The position numbers were made by a program, and so were the translations under genes. Shown here in pieces: positions 1 through 6,182 of a stretch of DNA of 7,676 bases. The number at the start of each line of letters is the position of its first letter. Within the stretch, counting starts at the first letter, position 1. Below the pieces are notes generated by a model. The model made no database searches, was not told the origin of the DNA, and worked only from the letters and a program-made list of their open reading frames with translations. This stretch comes from Desulfovibrio sp. (GTDB lineage Bacteria; Desulfobacterota; Desulfovibrionia; Desulfovibrionales; Desulfovibrionaceae): contig VSMX01000040.1 of NCBI GenBank assembly GCA_009773975.1, positions 1-7,676 of the forward strand, read 5' to 3'.

Positions 1-100
1 CATTCACTTGCGCTGCCGTCATTTCAGCCGCAGGCAGGCTGCGGCTTCATTGGGCGCGGGTGTCTGCTGCCGTAGCCACCGGAACGTTTGCCTAATTTCA
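1..100. other. Intergenic edge, possible start of next gene
   Basis: This stretch lies downstream of pyrH on the minus strand. Two minus-strand ATG codons are visible, at 22-20 (reading M-T-A-A-Q-V-N) and at 3-1, but neither has a clear ribosome binding site and too few codons remain to recognise a product. In many bacteria pyrH is followed by frr (ribosome recycling factor), so a frr start just beyond the window is plausible. That is inference from gene order only. Plus-strand reading frames here have no family resemblance. Confidence 0.2.
26..46. repeat. Perfect 8-bp inverted repeat, 5-base loop
   Basis: AGCCGCAG at 26-33 pairs with CTGCGGCT at 39-46 around the loop GCAGG. It lies 55 bases downstream of the pyrH stop codon. 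No T-run follows on either strand, so it is not a standard intrinsic terminator. It could be an mRNA-stabilising or processing hairpin between pyrH and the next gene. Confidence 0.5.
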
Positions 101-820
101 TTACGCAAACGCTTTAATCACGATAGTGCCAACATCCTTCCCCTCAATAACCCTGCAGATATCGCCGCCGAACATTTTGCAGACGACCACGGGCATATTG
201 TTGTCCCGGAGAAGTGCAAAGGCCGTGGAATCCATCACCCCGAGGCGCCGTTCCAGGACTTCGTCATAATTCAGGCGCCCAAATTTGTGGGCATCGGGAT
301 ACTTGACCGGATCCTTGTCGTAAATGCCATCAACCTTGGTCGCCTTGATGATGATATCGCACTTGAGTTCCATGCCGCGCAGGGCAGCCGTGGTATCGGT
401 TGTGAAATAGGGATTGCCCGTGCCGCCAGCGCAAATCACCACCCGGCCCTTTTCCAGGTGTCTCAAGGCTCGCCGGCGGATGAATGGTTCGCAAATTTCC
501 TGCATCCTGATTGCGGAAAGCACCCGCGTTGGATGCCCCTGTTTTTCCAGCATATCCTGCACGGCCAGGGCATTCAGCACAGTGGCCAGCATTCCCATGT
601 AATCCGCATTGGCGCGGGCCATGCCCCGGGCTGACGGCTGCAGGCCGCGAAAGATATTGCCGCCGCCAATGACAAGGGCCATTTCCACGCCCATTTCCAG
701 CGCCTGGCCTATTTCGCCGCAAACATCGCGAACGGTTTCAGGATCAATGCCGATCCTGTTTTCGCCCGCCAGGGCCTCTCCGCTGAGCTTGAGCAAGACT
801 CGCCTGTATTTCAGTTCCAT
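101..820 (-). CDS. pyrH: UMP kinase
   Basis: Cytoplasmic UMP kinase of the amino acid kinase fold, phosphorylating UMP to UDP with ATP in pyrimidine nucleotide synthesis. Members of this bacterial family are hexamers, usually activated by GTP and inhibited by UTP. The 239-residue product has the family length and motifs in order: KLSGEALAG (11-19, phosphate loop), GGGNIFRG (52-59), the ADYMGMLATVLNALAVQD segment (72-89), GGTGNPYFTTDTTAALR (132-148), KVDGIYDKDP (162-171, ATP side) and MDSTA (196-200). The start MELKYRR is chosen because GGGAGGGG lies a few bases upstream. An in-frame extension to 889 lacks family similarity and would run through the TATAAT at 852-857. It lies 84 bases downstream of the nitroreductase gene and probably has its own promoter. 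Confidence 0.97.
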   Translation of the reverse strand: MELKYRRVLLKLSGEALAGENRIGIDPETVRDVCGEIGQALEMGVEMALVIGGGNIFRGLQPSARGMARANADYMGMLATVLNALAVQDMLEKQGHPTRVLSAIRMQEICEPFIRRRALRHLEKGRVVICAGGTGNPYFTTDTTAALRGMELKCDIIIKATKVDGIYDKDPVKYPDAHKFGRLNYDEVLERRLGVMDSTAFALLRDNNMPVVVCKMFGGDICRVIEGKDVGTIVIKAFA

Positions 821-851
821 GGCCCCTCCCGGGTAAAAATTTGGCTGTGTC

Positions 852-857
852 ATTATA
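852..857 (-). promoter_or_regulatory. Candidate -10 box of pyrH
   Basis: Read on the minus strand this is a perfect TATAAT, 31 bases upstream of the pyrH ATG, which would give a leader of roughly 25 bases. No convincing -35 hexamer is seen 16-18 bases further up. The promoter is therefore weak, activator-dependent or wrongly called. It would let pyrH be transcribed separately from the nitroreductase gene. Confidence 0.5.
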
Positions 858-904
858 TGCAAAAAATGCAAGGGCATCCTGGACGGCAAAAAGCCGGGCC
901 CTGG

Positions 905-1483
905 TCAGAATCGCCCGACAATCAATTCCGATAATGGCCTCTTGGGCACATGATGGACATTGTCGCCATCGCGCCAATAGGCCAGCGAAGCATCAGGGCG
1001 CGGGCCATCGACAACGCGCTTTTCGGCCGCCACGCCAAGGGCCAGCACCAGGGCGATCTTCATCCCCGCAGGTGGCTGGAGGAGCTTTTCGGCCTTGTCC
1101 CGGGCAAAGGACTGCACAATGCAGCAGCCCTGGCCGCGGCTCGTCGCGCCCAGCTGGATGGCCATGCAGGCAATGCCGCAGTCATAGCAAAGCAGGTTAT
1201 TGTCCTTTTCGGGCATCAGCACGGCAATGAAGGCCGTTGGCCGCTCGCCGCGCGCCGGGCCGTTCCAGTCCTTGAGCGCGCCCGCAAAGCGGCAATAGCC
1301 GAAAAGCTCTTCGCAGGCCTTGCCGGCATTGATGATGATGAAACGCAATTCCTGGGCGTTGCGCGCGCTGGGCGAAAGCCTGGCGCAATCCACAAGCCAT
1401 TCAAGGTCCGCCTCCGAAAGCGGCCGGGATTCATCGAAACGGCGGCAGGTTCTTGCTGCTTCCACAAGTGCCAGAAAATCCAC
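905..1483 (-). CDS. Nitroreductase family flavoprotein
   Basis: Probable FMN-dependent NAD(P)H oxidoreductase of the nitroreductase family, cytoplasmic; the physiological substrate cannot be told from sequence. The 192-residue product carries the FMN phosphate-binding pattern RTCRRF (11-16) and SPSARNAQ (37-44), followed by YDCGIACMAIQLGA (about 100-113), the usual dimer-interface helix. The start is taken as GTG at 1483 because AAGGAGG sits exactly 5 bases upstream. The longer in-frame ATG at 1516 would place that strong site inside the gene and add 11 residues unlike the family. It has nine cysteines, including C99, C102, C106 and C120-C121, which is many for this family. It is separated from rex by 255 bases and from pyrH by 84, so it may be a single-gene unit. 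Confidence 0.9.
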   Translation of the reverse strand: MDFLALVEAARTCRRFDESRPLSEADLEWLVDCARLSPSARNAQELRFIIINAGKACEELFGYCRFAGALKDWNGPARGERPTAFIAVLMPEKDNNLLCYDCGIACMAIQLGATSRGQGCCIVQSFARDKAEKLLQPPAGMKIALVLALGVAAEKRVVDGPRPDASLAYWRDGDNVHHVPKRPLSELIVGRF

Positions 1484-1488
1484 AATGT

Positions 1489-1495
1489 CCTCCTT
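1489..1495 (-). promoter_or_regulatory. Strong ribosome binding site deciding a GTG start
   Basis: On the minus strand AAGGAGG is followed by ACATT and then GTG at 1483. The near-perfect anti-16S match and 5-base spacing fix the start of the nitroreductase at a GTG codon rather than at the upstream ATG. Confidence 0.8.
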
Positions 1496-1544
1496 TTGCC
1501 GGCTTTTGCAGCGCATGCCGAAAAGCTGCTATTCCTGGAAGATG

Positions 1545-1576
1545 TCTTCGCATCCGTTTTCCAACGGTTGCGAAGA
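1545..1576. repeat. 32-bp interrupted dyad upstream of the nitroreductase
   Basis: On the plus strand TCTTCGCA (1545-1552) pairs with TGCGAAGA (1569-1576). After one T-T mismatch, CCGTT (1554-1558) pairs with AACGG (1563-1567) around a 4-base loop. That is 13 base pairs with a central mismatch. It lies about 60 bases upstream of the nitroreductase GTG and has no T-run on either side, so an operator or leader hairpin fits better than a terminator. Confidence 0.6.
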
Positions 1577-1645
1577 AGATCATGCGCCAAAAAGTGTGGT
1601 TTTGCTTTGCTGCCGATGTCCGCAAGCCGGCAACGGGCTCGGCCT

Positions 1646-1740
1646 GCGGCCGCCTTTCGGTCGCTGGCCCCTTCACGCCGCCTCACGCGGCGCGCCGGAT
1701 TGAAAATCCGGCGCAAGAAGCTGTCTGGAGACGGCTTCTT
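1646..1740 (-). terminator. Hairpin cluster downstream of rex
   Basis: Three inverted repeats lie almost back to back after the rex stop. The first is 1715-1740: AAGAAGC pairs with GCTTCTT, then one mismatch (a U-G pair on the plus-strand RNA) and GTC with GAC, loop TGGA; it overlaps the first two bases of the rex stop codon. The second is 1692-1714, a perfect 10-bp stem GCGCCGGATT/AATCCGGCGC with a 3-base loop. The third is 1676-1692, 6 bp CGCCGC/GCGGCG with a 5-base loop. A GCGGCCGC palindrome lies at 1646-1653. The cluster probably ends rex transcription, although the T-runs are poor. Only the structure is seen; the terminator role is inferred. Confidence 0.5.
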
Positions 1741-2398
1741 ATTCCAGCGAAACTTCCTCGTGCCCGTGGGACTGGTCAAAGGCCAGGGTGTAAAGGTGGC
1801 GGAAAAAATCCACATATTCCACATGCACATGATCCGGCACATTTATGCGGGCGGGCGCGAAATTGAGAATGGATGTCAGGCCGGCCTCGACCATGTGCAG
1901 CGCGGCGCGCTGGGCGCGTTCCGGCGGGGTCGTGATGATGCCGATCTCGATATTGTCGTGAATGACGTGTTCCTTGAGATCGTCTGTGCAGCGCACTTCC
2001 AGGCCATGCATGATTTCGCCGATCTTGAAAGGGTCGCAGTCGAAGATGCCCACGATATTGAAGCCGCGGGCCCGGAAGTCCCCGTGATTGAGGATGGCGC
2101 GGCCAAGATTGCCAACGCCCACAAGCGCCATGCGCCATTCCCTGTCAACGCCAAGGGCGCCGGTAATGGACGAAATGAGGGAGGCTACATTGTAGCCCAC
2201 GCCGCGCACGCCAAATTCGCCAAAATAGGCCAGATCCTTGCGCACCTGGGAGCCGTTTACCCCGCAGGCCACGGCAAGGGGATTCGATGAAATGACCTCC
2301 ACACCGTCCCGCGCGAATGTTTCCAGCACCTGCACATATGTGGCCAGACGCTGAATTGTGGCCCGCGGCACGTTCTTGTTCTTGAGTTGACCCGACAT
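1739..2398 (-). CDS. rex: Redox-sensing transcriptional repressor Rex
   Basis: Rex senses the NADH/NAD+ ratio: it binds DNA when NADH is low and is released by NADH, controlling fermentation, respiration and energy genes. The 219-residue product has an N-terminal winged-helix DNA-binding domain (about 1-80) with the family signature QVRKDLAYFGEFGVRGVGY (51-69). A Rossmann NAD(H)-binding domain follows, with GVGNLG (94-99) and the FDCDP turn (119-123), and the C-terminal swap helix ends HVEYVDFFRHL. The start MSGQLKNKNVPRATIQRL is chosen because AGGA lies 7 bases upstream and family proteins begin near this point; an in-frame start at 2440 would add 14 residues unlike the family. It lies 54 bases downstream of comM. 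No full palindromic Rex box (TTGTGA-N6-TCACAA type) is seen upstream, so autoregulation is not evident. Confidence 0.96.
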   Translation of the reverse strand: MSGQLKNKNVPRATIQRLATYVQVLETFARDGVEVISSNPLAVACGVNGSQVRKDLAYFGEFGVRGVGYNVASLISSITGALGVDREWRMALVGVGNLGRAILNHGDFRARGFNIVGIFDCDPFKIGEIMHGLEVRCTDDLKEHVIHDNIEIGIITTPPERAQRAALHMVEAGLTSILNFAPARINVPDHVHVEYVDFFRHLYTLAFDQSHGHEEVSLE

Positions 2399-2435
2399 TG
2401 CATATCCTGGTCTTTGATGTGATATATAAACCTGC

Positions 2436-2452
2436 GGCATTTCAAAAATGCC
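2436..2452 (-). terminator. Small hairpin between comM and rex
   Basis: GGCATTT (2436-2442) and AAATGCC (2446-2452) form a perfect 7-bp stem with a 3-base loop, directly after the comM stop codon. On the minus strand the next bases are GCAGGTTTATATA, with no proper T-run, so termination would be weak at best. It may partly uncouple rex from comM. The minus-strand AT-rich stretch just beyond it could hold a rex promoter, but I could not find a well-spaced hexamer pair. Confidence 0.35.
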
Positions 2453-4000
2453 CTAACCGGCGACTGGCCGGTCCAGGAGGCGCAATCCTATGGCCTCCGC
2501 CACATGCTCCCTTGAAATTTCCGTTTTTTCCACAAGGTCGGCGATTGTGCGCGCAACCCGCAAAATTCTTGTATAGGCCCTGGCCGAAAGTCCCAGCCTG
2601 TCCATTGCCGCTTTGAGCAAGGCGGCGCTTTGCGCGTCGAGAACGCAGCATTTTTCAAGCATGTGGCCGGAAAGATCCGAATTCGCAATCAGGGGCGTCC
2701 CCGCAAAACGCCGTTCCTGGATTGCCCTGGCCTTTTCCACGCGCTCTCTCATGCCGGCGCTTGTCCAGCGATAGGGGGTTTCGCTTTCCCTGTCGCGCAG
2801 TTCCTCAAAGCTGACGGCAGGGGCCTCGACGTGCAGGTCAATACGGTCAAGCAGCGGGCCGGAGAGTTTGTGCCTGTACCTGGCAACCTGTTCCGGGCGG
2901 CAGCTGCAGGCATGGGCCGTATCCCCCAGATAGCCGCAGGGGCAGGGATTCATGGCCGCTACCAGCATGCAGCCCGCAGGATAGGTTACGCTCCCGAGGG
3001 CGCGCGAAACAGTTACCGTGCCGTTTTCCAGCGGCTGGCGCAAGGCTTCCAGGCTTGCCTTGGCGTATTCGGGCAATTCGTCCAGAAAAAGCACGCCCCT
3101 GTGCGCCAGGCTGACCTCGCCAGGCCTTGGGTTGCGCCCGCCGCCAACAAGCGCCACATCCGAAATTGTATGATGCGGCGCGCGGAAGGGTCTTTCGCGA
3201 ATCAGGCCCGTATGGCTGGGCAAAAGACCAGCCACGCTGTAAATCCGGGTAACATCCAGGGCTTCCTCGAAGGAAAGCGGCGGCAATATGCCGGGCAGGC
3301 GCTGGGCCAGCATGGTCTTGCCGCTGCCGGGTGGCCCGATCAGCAAAATATTGTGCCTGCCAGCGGCTGCTATTTCCAGGGCCCGCTTGGCTGCCTGCTG
3401 TCCCTTTACCTCCGAAAAATCCGCAAGCCCCGCAGCTGGCGGCGCATCATTCCAGCAGGTTGCCGGCAAAATTGGCTCAAGCGCCTTTTCGCCCCGCAAA
3501 AAGGCCACACAGTCCAGCAGGCTTGCAGGCGCATGAACGCAAAGCCCCTCCACAACCGCGGCTTCCCGGGCATTGCCGGGTGGCACAACCAGGCGTTTGG
3601 CCCGCTTTTGCCGCGCCAGGAGCGCAAGGGGCAGAACGCCGCGCACGGACTTGATCTCCCCGGAAAGCGAAAGTTCGCCCGCAAAGAAAAGCCCGTCCAG
3701 GATTTGGGGGTCAAAAATTCCGGCCGCGCCCAGTATGCCAAGGGCAAGCGGCAAATCGTAGCCTGCTCCGGCCTTTCTGCGTCCCGCCGGGGCCAGGTTG
3801 ACTGTAAGCCGCCCGGGAGGCGCGTGAAAACCGCTGGCCCTGATGGCGGCGAACACCCTGTCGCGCGCTTCGCGCACTTCCGCTTCCGGCAGGCCAACCA
3901 GGCTGAAACCGGGCAGGCCGCCGCGGGAGAATTCGATCTCCACTTCCACGGGAAAGGCGTCCACGCCCGAAAGGCCGCCCGAAAGTAGCCTTATGAACAT
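2453..4000 (-). CDS. comM: ComM/YifB family Mg-chelatase-like AAA+ ATPase
   Basis: Full-length 515-residue ATPase of the YifB/ComM family. In Haemophilus and Vibrio, ComM is a hexameric branch-migration helicase that helps integrate DNA during natural transformation; non-competent bacteria carry it too, with unclear roles. Order of parts: N-terminal Lon-protease-like (ChlI) fold, about 1-170, opening LLSGGLSGVDAFPVEVE; the AAA+ core with Walker A GPPGSGKT (222-229), Walker B VLFLDELPE (303-311) and the arginine-containing GPLLDRIDLH (381-390); a Cys motif CPC (353-355) and CSC (365-367), zinc-ribbon-like; and the C-terminal Mg-chelatase domain (about 405-510) with LSARAYTRILRVARTIADL. The start ATG lies 1 base after the lepB stop, with only a weak upstream binding site, so translation is probably coupled to lepB. 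Confidence 0.96.
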   Translation of the reverse strand: MFIRLLSGGLSGVDAFPVEVEIEFSRGGLPGFSLVGLPEAEVREARDRVFAAIRASGFHAPPGRLTVNLAPAGRRKAGAGYDLPLALGILGAAGIFDPQILDGLFFAGELSLSGEIKSVRGVLPLALLARQKRAKRLVVPPGNAREAAVVEGLCVHAPASLLDCVAFLRGEKALEPILPATCWNDAPPAAGLADFSEVKGQQAAKRALEIAAAGRHNILLIGPPGSGKTMLAQRLPGILPPLSFEEALDVTRIYSVAGLLPSHTGLIRERPFRAPHHTISDVALVGGGRNPRPGEVSLAHRGVLFLDELPEYAKASLEALRQPLENGTVTVSRALGSVTYPAGCMLVAAMNPCPCGYLGDTAHACSCRPEQVARYRHKLSGPLLDRIDLHVEAPAVSFEELRDRESETPYRWTSAGMRERVEKARAIQERRFAGTPLIANSDLSGHMLEKCCVLDAQSAALLKAAMDRLGLSARAYTRILRVARTIADLVEKTEISREHVAEAIGLRLLDRPVAG

Positions 4001-4001
4001 T

Positions 4002-4628
4002 CTATTCTATCTTTTGGCCAATGCGCGACCAGCGAATATTGTCAAGGCCGCCCCAGGACCAGTAGATGCGCCAGGCCTTGGCCTTGATGGCGTCGCGATC
4101 CACAAAGCCCCAGAAACGGGAATCAAGGGAATTGTCGCGATTGTCCCCCATAACGAAATATTTTCCATCCGGAACGGTTACAGGCGCGTAATTGTCGCGC
4201 ACGGGCTCAATACCCTCGGGGTCTGTATTGCGGATATAGCTTTCCCGGACAGGCTGGCCGTTGCGGTAAAGCTGCTTGTCGCGGATTTCGATGACATCGC
4301 CGGGCACGCCGATAATGCGCTTGATGTAGTCAATGCTCGGATCGTTCGGATAGCGAAAAATGACGATGTCCCCCCGCTGGGGGTCCGCGCCCTGGTACAG
4401 ATAGCGGTCGGTGAAGGGAATCTTGAGGCCGTAGGCGAATTTGCTGGCCAGCAGGTGATCGCCCACCTGCAGGGTCTGGAGCATGGATTCGGAAGGTATC
4501 TTGAAGGCCTGAACCACAAATGTCCTGATGATCAGCGCAAGCACAAGGGCTACAATCAGCGCTTCCGCATATTCCCGCCACACGGATTTCTTGCGGCGCG
4601 GTTTCTGGTCAAGCAGCATTGACTTCAT
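4002..4628 (-). CDS. lepB: Signal peptidase I
   Basis: Membrane-bound type I signal peptidase (family S26), removing signal peptides from exported proteins at the outer face of the inner membrane by a Ser-Lys dyad. The 208-residue protein has a basic cytoplasmic N-terminus (residues 9-18), one membrane segment (about 22-39) and then the catalytic domain. Box B IPSESM gives nucleophile Ser48, box D YIKRIIGVPGD (101-111) gives general base Lys103, and box E GDNRDNSLDSR spans 161-171. There is one transmembrane helix, unlike the two of E. coli LepB. The first ATG is chosen because AAGGA lies 6 bases upstream; an ATG nine bases in is less well placed. First gene of the minus-strand lepB-comM-rex run, behind the promoter at 4699-4728. 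Confidence 0.97.
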   Translation of the reverse strand: MKSMLLDQKPRRKKSVWREYAEALIVALVLALIIRTFVVQAFKIPSESMLQTLQVGDHLLASKFAYGLKIPFTDRYLYQGADPQRGDIVIFRYPNDPSIDYIKRIIGVPGDVIEIRDKQLYRNGQPVRESYIRNTDPEGIEPVRDNYAPVTVPDGKYFVMGDNRDNSLDSRFWGFVDRDAIKAKAWRIYWSWGGLDNIRWSRIGQKIE

Positions 4629-4698
4629 CTTGCATCCTTAATATGAAACTTCAGTCTGAAATTCCCGAAATGGCTGGAAACATGGGGGCAGTAAAGCT

Positions 4699-4728
4699 AA
4701 TATACGGCGCTTCCGGCACATTTTTCAA
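4699..4728 (-). promoter_or_regulatory. Sigma70-type promoter for lepB-comM
   Basis: On the minus strand TTGAAA (4728-4723) and TATATT (4704-4699) are separated by 18 bases; each matches five of six consensus bases. Transcription would begin near 4692, leaving a leader of about 64 bases before the lepB ATG. This is the best-matching promoter in the window and could serve lepB, comM and perhaps rex. Confidence 0.65.
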
Positions 4729-4848
4729 TACGGTAGTATGCCGTCCTTTTGCAGGCTTGGCAAGGGGGTAGGGCGCGGATGGATTTGGGGATTATTTTAA
4801 AGCGTAAATTTCCCTTGCAGGCAGCGTGTATGCGGCCCTTTCAACAAC

Positions 4849-4878
4849 TTGCCTTTTGGGCGCATGCAAGTTTAGAAT
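4849..4878 (+). promoter_or_regulatory. Sigma70-type promoter for the metallopeptidase-his unit
   Basis: TTGCCT (4849-4854) and TAGAAT (4873-4878) are separated by 18 bases and match four and five of six consensus bases. Transcription would start near 4885, about 69 bases before the ATG at 4954. This would place the hairpin at 4882-4905 at the very 5' end of the mRNA. Confidence 0.5.
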
Positions 4879-4881
4879 ATT

Positions 4882-4905
4882 TTTGCTGCGCGCCCTGCGC
4901 GCAAA
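4882..4905 (+). repeat. Hairpin in the metallopeptidase leader
   Basis: TTTGC (4882-4886) pairs with GCAAA (4901-4905) and the inner GCGC with GCGC, leaving a single bulged T and the loop GCCCT. The stem is nine base pairs in all. No T-run follows. It lies between the predicted promoter and the ribosome binding site and could affect mRNA stability. A second weak stem, CCCG/CGGG, follows at about 4907-4918. Confidence 0.45.
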
Positions 4906-4953
4906 CCCCGACTTCGGGCATCCAGAACAACCAGAATCCATAACGGAGAATAT

Positions 4954-5808
4954 ATGCGCTGGCAAAATCTTGGACGTAGCGACAACGTGGAGGACCGCCG
5001 CGGTCAGGGCGGAATGGGCGGAATGAGAAGACTGGGCGGTTTGCCCGTGGGCGGAAAATTCGGCGCCGTTTTGCTTGTTGTTGTGCTTGTGGCAGGCTAT
5101 TACGGCTATGATCTTTCTCCGCTGCTTGGCCTTGGCGGAACGGAAGTTTCGCAGACCCGGCCCGTGCCCCGCAACGACGAGCTGGCCCAGTTCACTTCTG
5201 CGGCACTCAAATCAACGGAAGACACATGGTCGCAGATTTTCCGCCAGGCCGGGCGTCAGTATTCGCCCGCCACGCTTGTGCTTTACAGCGGCTATACCGA
5301 CACGGCCTGCGGTTATGGCCAGTCGGCAATGGGGCCATTTTACTGCCCGGCAGATCACAAGGTTTATATAGATCTTTCCTTTTACAATGATATGGAACGC
5401 AAGATGGGCGGCGGGGGCGATTTTGCCCTGGGCTATGTGCTGGCCCACGAAATTGGCCACCATGTCCAGAACCAGCTTGGCATATCGCAAAAAGTAAACC
5501 GGGAAATGCAGCGTTCTTCCAAGAGGGAAGCCAACCATTTGTCCGTAATGCTGGAACTGCAGGCCGACTGCTTTGCCGGCGTATGGGGCAACAGGATGCG
5601 CGAGCGCGGCATACTGGAAGGGGGAGATCTTGAAGAAGCCCTGAACACGGCCACGGCCATCGGCGATGACCGCCTGCAGCGCCAGAGCATGGGCCGCGTT
5701 GTGCCCGACAGCTTCACCCACGGCACGAGCGAGCAGCGCTACAACTGGTTCAAGCGCGGCTACGATACGGGCGATGTGGCCCAATGCAATACATTTAATG
5801 GTGTGTAA
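4954..5808 (+). CDS. ypfJ: YpfJ-family neutral zinc metallopeptidase
   Basis: Membrane-anchored putative zinc protease of the neutral zinc metallopeptidase family that includes E. coli YpfJ; its substrate is unknown. The 284-residue length fits the family. It opens with the conserved tag MRWQNLGRSDNVEDRRG, then a Gly/Met-rich linker, one membrane helix (about 36-51) and an extracytoplasmic domain. The catalytic helix carries HEIGHH (165-170: zinc ligands His165 and His169, catalytic Glu166), and ELQADCFAG (201-209) probably supplies the third ligand. C119 and C131 could form a disulfide. The start is preceded by GGAG at 5-base spacing. The last base of its TAA is the first base of the hisI ATG, so the two are almost certainly co-translated, though no functional link with histidine synthesis is known to me. 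Confidence 0.93.
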   Translation: MRWQNLGRSDNVEDRRGQGGMGGMRRLGGLPVGGKFGAVLLVVVLVAGYYGYDLSPLLGLGGTEVSQTRPVPRNDELAQFTSAALKSTEDTWSQIFRQAGRQYSPATLVLYSGYTDTACGYGQSAMGPFYCPADHKVYIDLSFYNDMERKMGGGGDFALGYVLAHEIGHHVQNQLGISQKVNREMQRSSKREANHLSVMLELQADCFAGVWGNRMRERGILEGGDLEEALNTATAIGDDRLQRQSMGRVVPDSFTHGTSEQRYNWFKRGYDTGDVAQCNTFNGV

Positions 5809-6182
5809 TGGAACTGGAACCGGATTTTTCGCGCGGCCTCCTGCCCGCTATCGCCCAGGATGCCCAAAGCCTGGAAGTGCTGATGCTGGCCTGGATGAAC
5901 GAAGAGGCCTTTAACCTTTGTCTCTCCACGGGCGTTGCCCATTATTTCAGCCGCAGCCGCCAGAAAATCTGGCGCAAGGGCGAACAGTCGGGCAATGAGC
6001 AGCTGATTCGCGCCATTCGCCTGGATTGCGATAACGATGCCATTCTCCTGCTTGTGAAGCAGCTTGGCGGCGCGGCATGCCATACGGGGCATCGCTCCTG
6101 CTTTTACCGCGAACTCGGGGATGGAGAAGTTGCGGCTTGCTGCCCCCTGGTATTTGACCCGAAAGAGGTATATGGCAAATAG
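5808..6182 (+). CDS. hisI: Phosphoribosyl-AMP cyclohydrolase
   Basis: Catalyses the third step of histidine biosynthesis, opening the adenine ring of phosphoribosyl-AMP to give the ProFAR intermediate; cytoplasmic, zinc- and magnesium-dependent. The 124-residue protein is the HisI domain alone, without the HisE pyrophosphohydrolase that is fused in enterobacteria. HisE must be encoded elsewhere, as it is not in the window. Visible motifs: LMLAWMNEEAF (25-35), SRSRQKIWRKGEQSGN (48-63), the metal-binding DCDND (73-77), and CHTGHRSCF (91-99). Cys74, Cys91 and Cys98 have the spacing of the zinc-ligand cysteines of the family. The ATG overlaps the preceding stop by one base and lacks a strong binding site of its own, which points to translational coupling. 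Confidence 0.97.
   Translation: MELEPDFSRGLLPAIAQDAQSLEVLMLAWMNEEAFNLCLSTGVAHYFSRSRQKIWRKGEQSGNEQLIRAIRLDCDNDAILLLVKQLGGAACHTGHRSCFYRELGDGEVAACCPLVFDPKEVYGK

Larger units (their letters stand above)
4629..4953. other. Divergent intergenic region, lepB and metallopeptidase
   Basis: This 325-base gap separates the two divergent transcription units. It holds a minus-strand promoter for lepB (4699-4728), a plus-strand promoter (4849-4878) and a GC-rich hairpin (4882-4905), each listed separately. A plus-strand frame of 64 codons at 4749-4943 crosses the predicted promoter and hairpin, has no recognisable family motif and lacks a ribosome binding site, so I do not call it a gene. The rest shows no clear signal. 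Confidence 0.6.

Noticed and set aside
8..634. Plus-strand open frame of 208 codons antisense to pyrH
   Set aside because: It overlaps pyrH, which has complete family motifs, and lacks a ribosome binding site or recognisable domain.
1560..1600. TTGGCGC...TTCGCA upstream of the nitroreductase as a sigma54 promoter
   Set aside because: The GG and GC elements are about 15 bases apart instead of the required 10.
950..2290. Plus-strand open frame of 446 codons antisense to the nitroreductase and rex
   Set aside because: It spans two well-supported minus-strand genes and the hairpin cluster between them, shows no family motif, and is expected as a shadow of GC-rich coding sequence on the opposite strand.
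2415..2430. TGTGATATATAAA near the rex start as a possible Rex operator half-site
   Set aside because: Only one half resembles the TTGTGA-type arm and no matching inverted half lies at the right spacing.
2630..3988. Plus-strand open frame of 452 codons antisense to comM
   Set aside because: It mirrors the comM reading frame almost end to end. The minus strand has all the ATPase motifs, while the plus-strand translation has none.
4749..4943. 64-codon plus-strand frame in the divergent intergenic region
   Set aside because: It has no ribosome binding site or homology signal, crosses the predicted promoter and leader hairpin, and its composition does not look like its neighbours'.
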